A DNA stretch of 64,000 bases, taken from contig JANTQF010000020.1 in NCBI GenBank assembly GCA_032988165.1, positions 62,001 through 126,000 of the forward strand, written 5' to 3'. This document shows, in pieces, positions 47,976-60,097 of this stretch. Source of the stretch: Emmonsiellopsis sp. PD_33. Taxonomy: Eukaryota; Ascomycota; Eurotiomycetes; Onygenales; Ajellomycetaceae. The notes beneath the pieces were generated by a model, which saw only the letters and a program-made list of their open reading frames with translations, was not told the DNA's origin and ran no database searches. The position numbers and the translations under genes are program-made. Position 1 is the first letter of the stretch. Each line of letters begins with the position of its first letter.

Positions 47976-50900
47976 ATTCTATTTTAGTATGCTTGATTGA
48001 TTCTAACTTTAATGGAAATAGCCTATCTTCCTGGGCTAGATATAGTGTATACTCTAATTTTTTCTGGTGTTTTTTCAGTTTGTTTTTTATCTACTATCCT
48101 CCTCAGGGCTTTTAATATTAGTATGAAATAATAAGATTTTAATTTTTAAAAACTTATTCTTCCTCTTCTCCTCTTTCTATATGTAGAATAATTATCACTT
48201 TAGTTAATAATACTTCAGCTTTATTACCTTATAACTAAATTATATATTAAACTTATCAATTAGATTCTACACATTTTCAAGGTTTTCTATGTTCTCCCAG
48301 AAATTCTCTACCTTTATTATATTTTTCTAGCACACAAGATACTACTAATCATTGAAATAGTCATACTTCTCTAGGATCTCTTCAATTTTGAACTTCTCAA
48401 CTCCATCTATTATTATTGATTTAGCCTCTGGGATTTCACTGTGCTGCATGTGGTACAGTTTAAGTAATGAAACATGAAAAATAGAATATATATCTTTATA
48501 TTATAATATAAGCTTTAGTTTGTATGCTTATTTTCCCCACTTATTGATAATTTTGAAAGGGCTGAGTTAATAATAGTTGAGCTTCAAACTTAAATGTAAT
48601 GTGCTAATGTTTTTTGAGTATAATATGATCTAATCTTTAACTATAAAATACTTCTTCTTATAATACTAATTATAGTATTTCTTCTATATTTTCTAGGTCT
48701 TCAGAAGAGATTCTCACAGATCATTCTATACTTCTCTTATATAGTGTATATATTCTATTATCTTCTGTGTTTCTCTCCTTTTCATATTAGTATCTAATTT
48801 AACATTAAGATATAGTTCAGATTGAAAACTTATTAGTACTTCTGCAGAGGACATCTTGAGGATACTATATATAGAGGTGTTATAGGAGAACTGTGCTAGT
48901 AGTAACTATCTAGCCCAGTCATCCTAATAGAAGTTATAATAGATATATAGGTAGTATTTAAGTATCTGATTCTACCTCTTAGTTTGACTGTCTGTTTGAG
49001 GGTAGAATGTAGTCATTAACTATTAGTGTACTTTCAGGAGGTAGTAGAGTATTAATTAGTATTTGTTAGAGCTGAATATTTTAGTACAGTCTATTATCTA
49101 ATGATGTAGGTAACTAAAAAATCTGATAAAAATGTTAAATATCAGATTTACAAGCTCTGATGTACTTATACCTTTATTAACTAATTTATAAATTATATAC
49201 TTAATTAATTTATCTATGAATATTATAATTGAATTATAGATCTTGCTGTTCCACTTGAATGATAGGAGTTTAATAATGAAATTTATTATTATTATTTTAA
49301 AAAAAGAGATGAGAATAAGAAGTAGTTCTAATTGATTATATTTCTTATGGCAGTGCATCTTAATCTATTAGTAAATATTATAGATATATATATATTTTTA
49401 AATATTTATTATCATATCATGCTAAAAGTATTTTCTCTGAACACACTCAAAAGTGTGCTTAATATTAAAATACCCCCCTTAAGGATCATTATAATTTAAT
49501 TTTATAATCTTATCTCTTATTACTTGATCTATAGAGATAGAAATGCAACTCTTATAATAAAGTAAACTATTTTAATTAATTATTTAGTTTAAATACTTAG
49601 TTTCATTCATTTTACTTACTTTCATCTTTTTATGTATCTTAGTGTGCTCAGTGTTCTAAGCTTGCATATGATGCAGGAATTCTATGATAGGTTTAGTAAG
49701 AAAAAATTTATAGATTATATTAGATTTTATGATTATATTAATTAATATTTATAATACTAGATAAGCTAGCTTTTTTATATTATTAGTAATGTATCTTTCA
49801 TTTACACACATATTTTAATATGTGTAGGAAGTAAGTGCATCAATATAAATTACATTTTTCTTATTATTTAATAGTTTTAAATGTATTATTATATTAATTA
49901 TTTACTGACTGAGGTCTTTCAGCTGCATCTGCATATCTATATCTGATATTTGAAATATTTCTTAAAGAAGCTTTTCTTAAATTATTAGTAATAATATTCA
50001 TTTTAGAGCATTCTCTTTATAGTTAGAGTAACAATTAGGTGTATCTGCAGAATTCTTTATCCCTAGATAGTACTTAATAATAAAGTTAAATATAGAGAGG
50101 GTTTCTATTTATTATATCTAATGTCTAATTAACTCTATTATCATTATAAAGTGTTATAGGTTAGCATGATCAGATAAAACTGTTACAGGGAAATATATAC
50201 TATATAAGTAATGATATTATTATTTGAATGCTATGAAGATAGTGAGGAATTCCTAATTATATATACTGTAGTTACACTTTACTAGTAATAAGCCTTATAA
50301 ATAGTATATAACTAGATATTATTATTCATCATTTAGATCTAATTGTAAGAGAATTGTATTCAGCATAAAATCTGATGTATCTAGCTCCACCTAAAGTTTC
50401 TAATTCAGATTGAAGTGTATAAGAATTAGAGCCTTTTAAAAAGCTTTTTATACATTAGCATCAAGAAGGATCATTTTTCAGTTCTAGCCTTTCTATATTG
50501 CATCTTTTATAAGTATAGATAAAGATTGTACTTTCACTACAAATCTATCTATAAAATAGCAGTAAAAATTCATAAACTCTAGAAATATCTAAATGTCATA
50601 GATATACTTGAGTTTCAGCTAGAAGAGAATAGTATCAATCTGACTTTATTCTATCTTAATGCTATTTATATTGATTATAAAGTCAAGAAAATTGATATGA
50701 TTCATATAAAATATATATTTACTAAGTTTTATATATAATTTGTAGGTATGTAGGTGTTTCAGCATCATACATATATACTTATAGTGCTCTTCCTCTAAGT
50801 TTAAGTAGATGACAATGTCATTTAGATAGATAATATAGTAAATATCTAGAAGATTGCTTAGAGTCTTATTAATATAGAATTAGAATGTTACTAATGTATT

Positions 50901-51887
50901 TATGAGCCTAAAGGAGATTACTTGATATTTAAAATAATTATAGTGTGTTTGGAAAGCTGTTTTCCACTTGTCACCTTTATATATATATAGTTAGTAATAT
51001 ACATTATAAAGATTCAACTATAAGTAGATCTTTACACTAGTCAGCCTATTAATCATTTTACTGATTAAGGGGAGAGAATATTAGTTCTTTATACTAATAG
51101 TATTAAATCTATAGTAGTCTACATAAAGATGTATGATTCTATCTTTTTTCAGGATAAAAAATATTAGTATACTTACAGGACTTTTTAATGAGCATATTCA
51201 TCCTTTTTCTAAACTAGATTCCAGGTATTTGCACAGCACCTCTAATTCTTTAATGAAGAGATTATATATTGATTAGTAAGAAGGTTTTTTTCTAGATATT
51301 AAATTAATTAGATGATTATATTATATATGTTTTAGAAGTAATTCTACTATAACTTCTGAAAAAACATCTTTATATTCATAGTAGACTTCTGATATTACTA
51401 ACTCTCTATTTAGAATTATACTGAACAGAGCAATCAATTCATTTCCCTCTAATTAATATAAATGAATAATATAAGTTATACATCTAACTCTAACTATTAT
51501 ATCTATCTATTTTATAGTGATGATCTCAATGTCATCAACATGCAGTATATAATATATTTAGTATGATTTTAACCATTAGATGTTGGAATTTACAGTCTTG
51601 AGCTAGGAGAATTTCAGAATGACATTATAGTCTTTTATATCTATTATTTCAAAGTGAAAGTTTTGATTGCAAGAGAATTCCTTATCATTAATTACATGTA
51701 TATATATCTCATATTGATTATAGACTATAACTCAGTATTCATTAATTATACTAATCCAATGTGAATCTTTACTATCTTTTTCAAGGTATACTTTTACTTA
51801 TTTCTGGCTGATAAAATTTGCTTCTATACTCAAATTAATAAATATCTAGATAATAACTAACCCTTAGAGGATTTCTAGCTATATTTT
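47940..51887 (-). pseudogene. Family I pol relic, copy D
   Basis: Chromodomain ~48,250-48,430; integrase core with open piece 49,098-49,358 (86 codons; FKWNSKIYNSIIIFIDKLIK); RNase H ~49,680-50,450; RT YLND at ~50,810-50,835; protease near 51,830. It ends at the element III insertion at 51,888. Confidence 0.85.
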
Positions 51888-51891
51888 AATT
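51888..51891 (+). repeat. Target duplication AATT, left (element III)
   Basis: AATT before the LTR and again at 60,319-60,322. Joining the flanks gives TTTTAATTATCATTAC, as in copies A and C (TCTTAATTATCATTAC). Confidence 0.75.
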
Positions 51892-51903
51892 TGTAGTTTT
51901 TGG

Positions 51904-51928
51904 GATCACATGACCAGTTCATATGATC
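51904..51928. promoter_or_regulatory. Dyad element 1 in the element III LTR
   Basis: GATCACATGA-CCAGT-TCATATGATC: 10-bp arms that pair except for one G/A-type change. Repeated at 51,951-51,975 and in the 3' LTR at 60,110-60,134 and 60,157-60,181. The position in the upstream half of the LTR suggests a transcription factor or silencing-protein site; this is inference. Confidence 0.5.
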
Positions 51929-51950
51929 ATACATAGCCCATGGTTTTTGA

Positions 51951-51975
51951 GATCATGTGACCAGTTCATGTGATT
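51951..51975. promoter_or_regulatory. Dyad element 2 in the element III LTR
   Basis: GATCATGTGA-CCAGT-TCATGTGATT, the second copy, 47 bp downstream of the first. Confidence 0.5.
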
Positions 51976-52052
51976 ATACATAGCTCTATCACACTGCTCA
52001 GTGCTACTACATACTACACCCCTTTTCATACTATGATCTCACCTATTTCATT

Positions 52053-52060
52053 GTATATAA
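52053..52060 (+). promoter_or_regulatory. TATA-like box in the element III LTR
   Basis: GTATATAA, preserved in the 3' LTR near 60,258-60,265. It lies ~50 bp before the LTR end, a plausible place for the promoter of the element's RNA. Confidence 0.35.
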
Positions 52061-52519
52061 TTGCATGATCTTTTTGATAGCTTTCATAAAAAGGGACACC
52101 TTCAGAATCACATCTAGTAGCATATTTAAATGCTGACTATTCATATGGCTGAGCAACATAGCTTTCTGCTGATGAGATAGCTTATTATATTATATCAGAT
52201 AGTTCTATAAAATCACCCAAGATTTGCTAGAAAACACCCTTACAAGATGAAATGTAGATGTTATATAGCTAGATACAAAATCATATAATTTAATCCCAGA
52301 TGAATAATGTGGTTGTGCATAAGCAATGATGACCTCAGCAATTTCCCAAGATAAGAGAGAGGTAGTAGTAATTCTGAAGAAGGCTATACCTCTTATCATA
52401 CAAATATAAAAGTCTTAAGAATATCTACTGGGATGAGAGATAAAAGCAACATTCTCAAATCTTTTCTACAATAATCTTCCTTATCTTCCTACAAGCTGAA
52501 AATCTCTTATGACACAATA

Positions 52520-53945
52520 ATGAATCTCAAACTGCAGAATACCTCTATTAGAGCCTACAATCAGGGCCCTGATGATATCCATCAACTATTATCTGAACTG
52601 TAGGATGTCATCCAATAGATGCTTCATCTGATTCCTACTAATGAAGTTCCAGGAGTGCAGAACAGCATCCTTCAAGCTATCTTGTATGACTATAAGGCTG
52701 TAATAGAGTAGATGAGGGATACTATCTGTTATAAGAACATATAATTCATTCAGGTAAATAAGAAATTCATTATAAAGTTAGTAGATGATCTATATAACAT
52801 CTAAATTCAAAATAATGCTCTTGAGGAGGAACTCATCAATGCATATTATAATCAGATAAACTTAGAATTAATTCTATATGACTAGATCTCTAATCTCCAA
52901 CATCAAGTAAGAGAATAATTCAATAGTCTCTTTCTATCTATATGAATTACTAATAGACTAATCATTCTTACACTGAGCATCAGCACTCTGACTGAACATG
53001 ATCTACTATCAGAGTGAATAGCTGAGTAAAGAGATGATGATTGGGGGAATAAACCACCTGCTTCAGGGTATATTAAAATGTCTGAGATAGCAAAACCCCT
53101 AATATATAATAAGCTATGTAAGGATGACACAGCTGTATAATGAGTTACTAAGATAGAAGCTTACTTTCAAAATAAGTAGGAGCTCATAGGAAAGAACCCT
53201 ACAAGTCATCAGAAGGCCTTTAGAGATGCTAACTTGCTTCATAGGAGTATTAAAAACCTTTAAAAGAGTCTTGAGAAACTCTATTTAGATGATCTACTCA
53301 ACTACTCTCTCTCTAAGTTGTAGAAGGATTTCACATACTAGGTCATTAGAAACTTTAAAGAACTAGATACTGATATGAAGTATAATAAATAATTCATAGA
53401 TCTTCATCAAATCAAGAATCTAACATCATACTATGCTAATTTCAATAGGTTATATAATGAGGTAACTCTATAACTTCTGCCTTAGAACCTACTAGATTTC
53501 TTTATCATATTTATGTCTGATGTCATGAAAAGTAAATGGAATCATTTTCATGTTCACCCAAAGATTATTTAGAAAGTCTATGACATTCTTTTTCATCAGG
53601 AAACTGCTCTGAAGTACTTAAATTCAGCAAACTACACTTTCAGAAACATGCACACTCCTGTGGTAGTACCACACAATCCTGATACCATGGATATTGATCT
53701 TAATGTAATTGTTGAAGCTTCAAATCCCCTGAAGAAGAATAGTCAAGCCTGGAAATTATAATGCAAGAGATATAAAGCCTGTTTTCATTACAGTCATCTG
53801 AACCATGGTATCTAGACTTGCCCCATAAATTCTAAGAATAAGGAAGCAAAAAACTCACAGGATCAGTAAGTTCTGAGGCACTTACTAATTAATTATGAAA
53901 AGCTTCATAGGTTTCTGAACTAAAGAACCTACATGATCCACTAGA
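52520..53945 (+). pseudogene. Element III gag relic
   Basis: One frame of about 470 codons from an ATG at 52,520, interrupted by roughly 20 stops, mainly TAA and TAG where Gln is expected. A helical capsid region runs over 52,600-53,640 (SIRAYNQGPDDIHQLL; KAFRDANLLHRSIKNL). The zinc knuckle CFHYSHLNHGI-stop-TC (53,780-53,823) fits C-x2-C-x4-H-x4-C with Cys2 changed to Tyr. The minus frames 52,205-52,399 and 52,903-53,130 are shadows. Confidence 0.85.
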
Positions 53946-53949
53946 TCCT

Positions 53950-56900
53950 ATGAACACAGAATGATGATCAATGGAATTAAGGAAGAAAGTTGACAAGTTA
54001 GAGGAACATTTAAATGTAGTTGAAGAAAGGTTGCTAACATATTTAAGCCTTATCAGAACTAACTGTACAGTGCTTATTCAAGCTCTAGCTGATATAGGCA
54101 CTTTTATAGTCTACATTAGAGATTATATCTCATGCTAATTACTAGAGGCCTCACATATGAAGGACCTCAAGTGGGTAAAACTTCCAGACAAAAAATGAAT
54201 CCTCTCACCCACTCAAATTAAATTCCCCCTGTACTTTAGGGGATGGTCCTATTGGATCTAGACATGTAAGCTTGCTAATATCAAATATAATCTTATCTTA
54301 GAATTGGATTGATTCAAATGATTTAACCTGAACATTAATTAGGTGACATGCTGTATGAGATTAACTGACAGGAAGAAAAAGGTTCATAAAATTCTTCCTC
54401 ATGATATATGACACACATTTAGTGCTCCTCAGGTTGAAGATCTCAATCTCATGACATCCTATCAGATACATTGAATGGGCTATAAGAGCCATGCAGAGAT
54501 AATATTGTATGTCATGCAACAAAAGGATAAATCTGAGAAACTGCCTGTGCCAATTGATTTGAGGGAGGAGAAATATATGAAAGCCCTGCTATTCAAGTAC
54601 AGTAATGTCTTCTAAACTGCCTTGCCACTGAAGTTACCACCTGAATAAGAATTCATTCATGAGATTGACACTAAGGACTTATGACTAATTAATATTAATA
54701 TGTACCCTCTCTTGTAGGTGCATTTAGAAGAACAGTAATGATAGATTAAAGAATTATTGAAATAGAGTCTTATATGATTCTCCTCAAGTCTGTAGGGGTT
54801 TCTGATGCTTTTTGTGAAGAAACCCCATGATAAATGGCATATATGTATTGACTATCAGGCACTCAACTCAGTCATAGAAAAGAATAGCTATCCCCTCCTG
54901 TAAATTCAACAGCAGCTTAACACCATGGGTGACACAAAATATCTCATAAAGATTGATCTTTTGTCTGGCTTCTATTAAGTTCACATGGGAGAAATATCTA
55001 TTCCAAAGACCACTTTTAATATTCAATGGGGTAAATTCAAGTGGATCATGCTACTGATGGGTTTTACAAATATACCTGCCACATTTCAGATAATGATGAA
55101 TATCATCCTGTGAGAAAGAAATAATTACTAATGTCTAGTATATTTAAATAACATTCTAGTCTTTTCTAACTCATATGAAGAGCATCTCAAACATGTTGAA
55201 TATATTCTCTTGATGTTGAAGACACACAAGCTCTATATGAAACCCTCAAAATGTCAATTCAGAATACAGGAAATAGAGTTTATAGGTTACATTATTAGGA
55301 GAGAGAAGATCAGACCCTTACTCAAGAAAATTAAAGTAATTTTAAAGTGGCTGAGGCTGCAGAATGTTCATTATATCAGGTAGTTTTTAAATCTCATATT
55401 ATATTACTATTACTTTGTGAAGGGGTTTATCACTTTAACAGCCCCTCTATTGGATCTGCTGAAGGAGATGGACAAGCTATTATATAAAAAGAAATTTCAA
55501 TTAATAGTCTGAAATGTGTCATGTGAGAAAGCCTTCATCAGGCTATGTGAATGTATAATAACCTCACCTGTCCTTATACAGCTAGACTGAATAAAAGCTT
55601 TCATGATTGAGACTGATGCCTCTGAGTGAGCAATCAGGTACATCCTGTTGCAAGAAGACCTAGATGAGAAGCTTCACCTAGTTGCATATAATGAGTAAAA
55701 GCTCTCAGGTGCTAAACTAAACTATTCAGTACATGAGAAAGAATTTCTTGCAATATAGCATGCCCTGCACATATAATATCAATACATTAAAAACAATTAG
55801 CAGATGACAGTAGTTACAGATTATAAGAGCCTTACATATCTTTATACTATAAAATATCCATTAAAGTGTTTAGTATAATAGGTATCCAAGTTCTAAGAAT
55901 ACAACATCCTCCTCAAATATCATAAGGGGATAGAAGTGGTTATTCCTAATATCATCAGTTATAGATCTAATTTTATAGGAGAGGGTCCTATAAACCTTGC
56001 ACAGGGAGAGATCATCCTGAATGCCATTGAGGGTTTAGATGAAATGGAATGATATAAGGCTATACTTAAATAATTTAGTACAAATAAAAAACTGAAGGAT
56101 CTAAAACTTATATGTGTCATTAAGAAGATGTGTGGTCTCATGAAGCTGAGAAAATTAGAGGATGATGTTGTACTATATTATAACCTTAATTACACTAAGA
56201 CTCCCTATTTTGAGCCTCTATTCCATCAAGATTTAGTTGCCTGATTACACTGCAAGTTCAGACATCTTAGGAGTCCTAGCCTGCTGAGTGTCTTGCAAAC
56301 ATGCACCTACTAACTGGGCATGAAAAATGATGTTCAAGATTTTGTGAAGTAATATTTAAACTGCCAGATGACACAGGGCTCTAAGCTAGAGCTGAAGTAT
56401 GAAGAAGTGTGACATTAGATTAATAATATAATTCAGCCTTTTAAATATTAGGGGATTAATCTTATAGACATTCTTTCTCACACACTAAATGGGAACTACT
56501 GGATTATCACAGCTATCAATTACATGACTGGCTGGTCTCTGGCAAAAGCTGTTCCCAATGTGACAGAGGAAATAGTTACCCAGTTTTTATATGAAGACAT
56601 CTACACAAATTATAATATATTATGAGAGATCCTAATAGATAATGGGGTAAATCTAGTGGAAGGAGGTATCAGGCACTTTATGATATAACTGCAGATAAAG
56701 TACTGCATGACAATGCCTTACCATCTATATACTAATAGAAAGGTGGAGAGACTGAATGGAATCCTAGGTCAGATGCTAATAAAATATCTTATAGGGAAGC
56801 TAATAAGATTGTAAGATGAATATCTTCTATAGATACTTTTCATGACATAGATTTATTAATACTTTATTATAAAGTACTTATTATTCTATTTTTTGTATAG

Positions 56901-57687
56901 CCTGCAACCTCACATTCTGAAGGATGTATCTGATTTGGTGGGGGAAGATCTAGTAATAGATGACATCAAGCTGAAGATAAAAGCTATTATAAATATACAG
57001 GCTCAGGCAAATAAGTTGCTGCTCAATTATATAATCTATTCAAAAAAAATCAGGGATTTTCTTGTGATGAAGAGTAACATCAAGGAAGGATAATAAATCC
57101 TTATCTAAAATGAAGAGCCTGAAAAATTTCAGCTAAAATGATTTAAGCTATATTAGGTAATAAAAGCTCACCTGCTTGATATATACACACTTGAGGAACC
57201 AGGGAGCTGAGTCCTACAACATCTCATTAATAGCTTATAACTGGTAGAGGCTGAAACAGACAATTCTGAGGGATTATAATTATCTATAGTGATTTCATCT
57301 GCACTAAAGAAAAAGGGCATCATAATTAAGAAGCCTTTAAAAGTCAGAGAAATCATTGATGTGTATAAACTAGACAACATCACTTACTTAGAGCTTTCAA
57401 CTATCACATGAAAGGAATGGGAGGCCTTAGAAGCTACAGAGTACCTATATAAACTAATAAGTAATAAAATGATAGTAGGTCATATAATTCTTAGATACTA
57501 TTAGTACTAGAGAGGAGGCCAGAAAAAATAAAAAGAAAAACACAATTAACTTACATGTGAGTTAAGTCACAGGAAATAGAATTCAGAGAGAGATTTAACT
57601 GTCTATATTAGTTCATCTACAGAATTAATAGAGGATGAATCTTCAGAAGCATCAGCAGACATGCTGAATCAAGCTGATGAAGCTTAA
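53950..57687 (+). pseudogene. Element III pol relic (PR-RT-RH-INT, 1,245 codons)
   Basis: A single frame from ATG 53,950 to TAA 57,685-57,687, -1 relative to gag. Protease ALADIGTFIVYI near 54,088 (former D-T-G with Thr to Ile). RT ~54,700-55,270: HICIDYQALNSVI, KIDLLSGFYW, LLMGFTNIPATFQ, and YLNN (from YLDD) at 55,141. RNase H ~55,500-55,960 (ETDASEWAI, VVTDYKSLTYL). Integrase zinc part ~56,230-56,370 (HCKFRHLR; YLNC from C-x2-C), core 56,440-56,760 (WIITAINYMTGW, EILIDNGVNL, KVERLNGILGQ), GPY/F-like region near 57,137-57,235. No chromodomain; instead a basic stretch and an acidic Ser-rich tail (ELIEDESSEASADM). The open piece 56,893-57,093 is part of the integrase C-terminus; 55,959-56,141 and 57,168-57,383 minus are shadows. 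Confidence 0.9.
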
Positions 57688-58074
57688 GAGAATGTTTAAG
57701 AGTTAAATAAGATTAGCTTCCTGAGATTATTTACTGTAGTGATTTGAACTGGTAGAGTTGTATAACAGTATAATCATGTAGAGCAGAAGATAGATGTATA
57801 AATGTATACTCTCTACTAAACTTAGTTATTTTTATCATTATTTTATTCCTATAATTTCCTTTGTATGGGTGTAGCATTCTTTTCAAATGATTAGTAGAAG
57901 TTGCATGAGTTAGAAAGGGAAAACTGGAGAATATGATCTCATATTTTAGACTATAAGATTGTAAGGGTTATTCCCCAGAAATCTAACTACATGCATGAAA
58001 AAAAGAAACAAATAAGAATTTTGAAATCATAGAAAAAAAAATTTTTTTTTTAGGGGGGGACCCATATAAACCTA
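57688..58074. other. Spacer with A9T10 palindrome and G7 tract
   Basis: Non-coding stretch between the end of pol and the end of the antisense gene. At 58,033-58,059 nine A are followed by ten T, then AGGGGGGGA, a polypurine-tract look-alike. Confidence 0.6.
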
Positions 58075-59843
58075 AAGCTTAAAGTCCTTAAGAATGTCAC
58101 AGTAATACTAGAGAACATGCATGATCTCCTTTATCTCAGTCAAAATACAGGCAACCTTCTACAGGTTAGCAGCAGGCAAACAGTCAGACAAGATAACATA
58201 CTGGTTTCACACTGTTCCATGGGAGGGCATTATAGTAGTAGGTAAAGAGATTGAAGGAAGTAGCATAGAAACTATAGAAGCAACAGCTGTGTGAGAAATC
58301 TTATGGGGTAAACCCAGGTTAGTTATGCAGGGGCTGAGAGCAACATACAGAATAGAAAAGTCTATGAAGAGGGAATAAGAACTATTTCAGCTAGGCTGAG
58401 AGTCTACATAGGAGTAAGAGAGGCAGTTAGGTAAGTGAGGAGAGGGAACTCTAGACATAGAGAGGAGGAAGAAATCTTCAAGACTTTTTCAGGGGCCTTA
58501 TGGTAGTAGGAGTAGTTTGCTGAGAGTTAGGATTGCATGGAGTAAGTAACTGTGATAGAGGAAAAACTTACAATATAATTTACAGTGTTTTACCTGGCTA
58601 TTTCAGAGACAGCAAGTGCAGGCATAAGTGCTCTCACATGAGAAGAGAGGCAGAATGCACAACTAAAAAGAGCCTAGATTATTAGTATAGCATTCACATG
58701 GAATATCAGCTTTATAACTATAACAGTATATTAGTATAGCATCTGAGTTCAGGCAATCATCATTAAAAGACTTACATTATAGTATGAGATCTTCCATCAG
58801 AGTTCATTGCAGTAGATAGAGAAGGTTTAAGCTGTACTTCTTGCAGTAAGAATTCAGAAGGAATTTAAGGTTGATAAAGAGCTTATATTAGTTTAACAGG
58901 CTCATATGAAGGAGCATAGTCTTGCACATGAGGAGGCCAGAGTTATAATGGTACTCAGAAAGTCTCATTATTATATTAAAGTTTTTCAGGCTGATCTTAT
59001 TGGGGATGATGTTGAGACTCTTATAATACTCACAGTAAGAGTATGAAGCTGTAGCATGATTAGAGAAGTAAATGATATTATATCACATAAAGAGGTGTAA
59101 TTTGTTAAGTTTAAGCTTCAAAGGTAAGGAAGACTTTGAGCATGTAGGGAGGTAAGATTCAGACCAAACATTTATGGAATAATTATGGGCAGTAGTCCAG
59201 GCAGATCTATGAGAGCTGGGTGAAGAAGTTATAGGGCTGAGGCCTGTATGGGTAGAAGAGAGATTAGCATTAAGGGTCTTTACAGTTCAGTAGTCTCATG
59301 TGATGATGTCTGTGATGTGAATTATTAGCATAAAAACTATAGGATAGGTTTTGAAAACTCATGAAAATTAGACTCTATAGCTGCATTAATGTCTTCCTCA
59401 TTATTGGGAAAGGAGAAGAGACTACTGCAGGTAAAGTTGATGCTCTCATCAATAAGATTATATAAATCCTGTAGCTCATCTTTGTCTATATAATGAGAGA
59501 GCTGAGCTTATGCCTTGCATAGAGAACAGATCATAGTAGTATTACTAGCAGTTATAAGGTGGAGGTCTAATATTGTGTGAGCCTACTTGATGAGCCAACT
59601 GTGAAGGAGGGAGCTATTAGCAGGATTAGATTATATATGAGAATGATCTTGTGAGGCTTCATACTCATTAAAAAGGCCTAGTCTGAGGATTGGAGATAAC
59701 ATACTGATCATCAGAAGAAAGTCTTTATCTTCTGAGAGGATGAGATATAAGTGATTTCAGCTGTAGGTCTTTATGCACTTGCTTAGAAGACCCACTGTAG
59801 AGAGGCAAGATGTGGGGCATTTACCAGGGGTTGACATCTTCAT
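58075..59843 (-). pseudogene. Antisense gene relic in the 3' region of element III, ~570 codons
   Basis: Minus strand, from an ATG at 59,841-59,843 (second in-frame ATG at 59,835-59,837). Part 1 to ~59,330 has about five stops in 165 codons: MSTPGKCPTSCLSTVGLLSK, LILSEDKDFLLMI, MICSLCKA, INFTCSSLFSFPNNEEDINA. After a frame change near 59,310-59,360, where a branch-site-like CTAAT and a CACAG suggest a former intron, part 2 stays in one frame for ~410 codons to 58,075 with about 18 stops: WTTAHNYSINVWSESYLPT, RLSEYHYNSGLLMCKT, a cysteine-rich segment IYCYSYKADIPCEC and YACTCCL (58,600-58,730), and ILTEIKEIMHVL near the end. It starts 255 bp from the 3' LTR. Not recognised; the cysteine spacing suggests a zinc-binding module. 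Confidence 0.65.
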
Positions 59844-60085
59844 GCAAGATGGGTAAAATGAGTGTAGGAGGAGTCATACAATATATAGATAAAAGTAATA
59901 TGAGGAAGAGGAGCAATTAGAACCAGATGATTGAGATGTTGATTTTCTTTGGGAGATAGAGCTGTGAGAGGTTTATTTTGTGCAAAAAGAGTGATTACTC
60001 AGTGTTATAGCTGAATCAGGTTAGTGTGATTGATGAATCATGTAATTCTACCTTGAGTGACTACCTTCAGGGTGAAGTTGAGTTT

Positions 60086-60097
60086 AGTGGGGAAGAA
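60086..60097 (+). other. Polypurine tract of element III
   Basis: Purine-rich AGTGGGGAAGAA immediately before the 3' LTR; the real tract lies here, not at the G7 run near 58,053. Confidence 0.5.

Larger units (their letters stand above)
51892..52112 (+). repeat. 5' LTR of element III
   Basis: 221 bp. The first ~95 bp are a direct repeat of about 47 bp, each unit with a 25-bp hairpin. A TATA-like GTATATAA lies at 52,053-52,060. Confidence 0.9.

Noticed and set aside
55959..57383. Minus-strand frames 55,959-56,141 and 57,168-57,383
   Set aside because: Complements of element III RNase H/integrase; the plus-strand pol frame is continuous there.
58033..58060. The G7 run as the polypurine tract of element III
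   Set aside because: The LTR pair with matching 221-bp length and AATT duplication places the 3' LTR at 60,098, preceded by AGTGGGGAAGAA.
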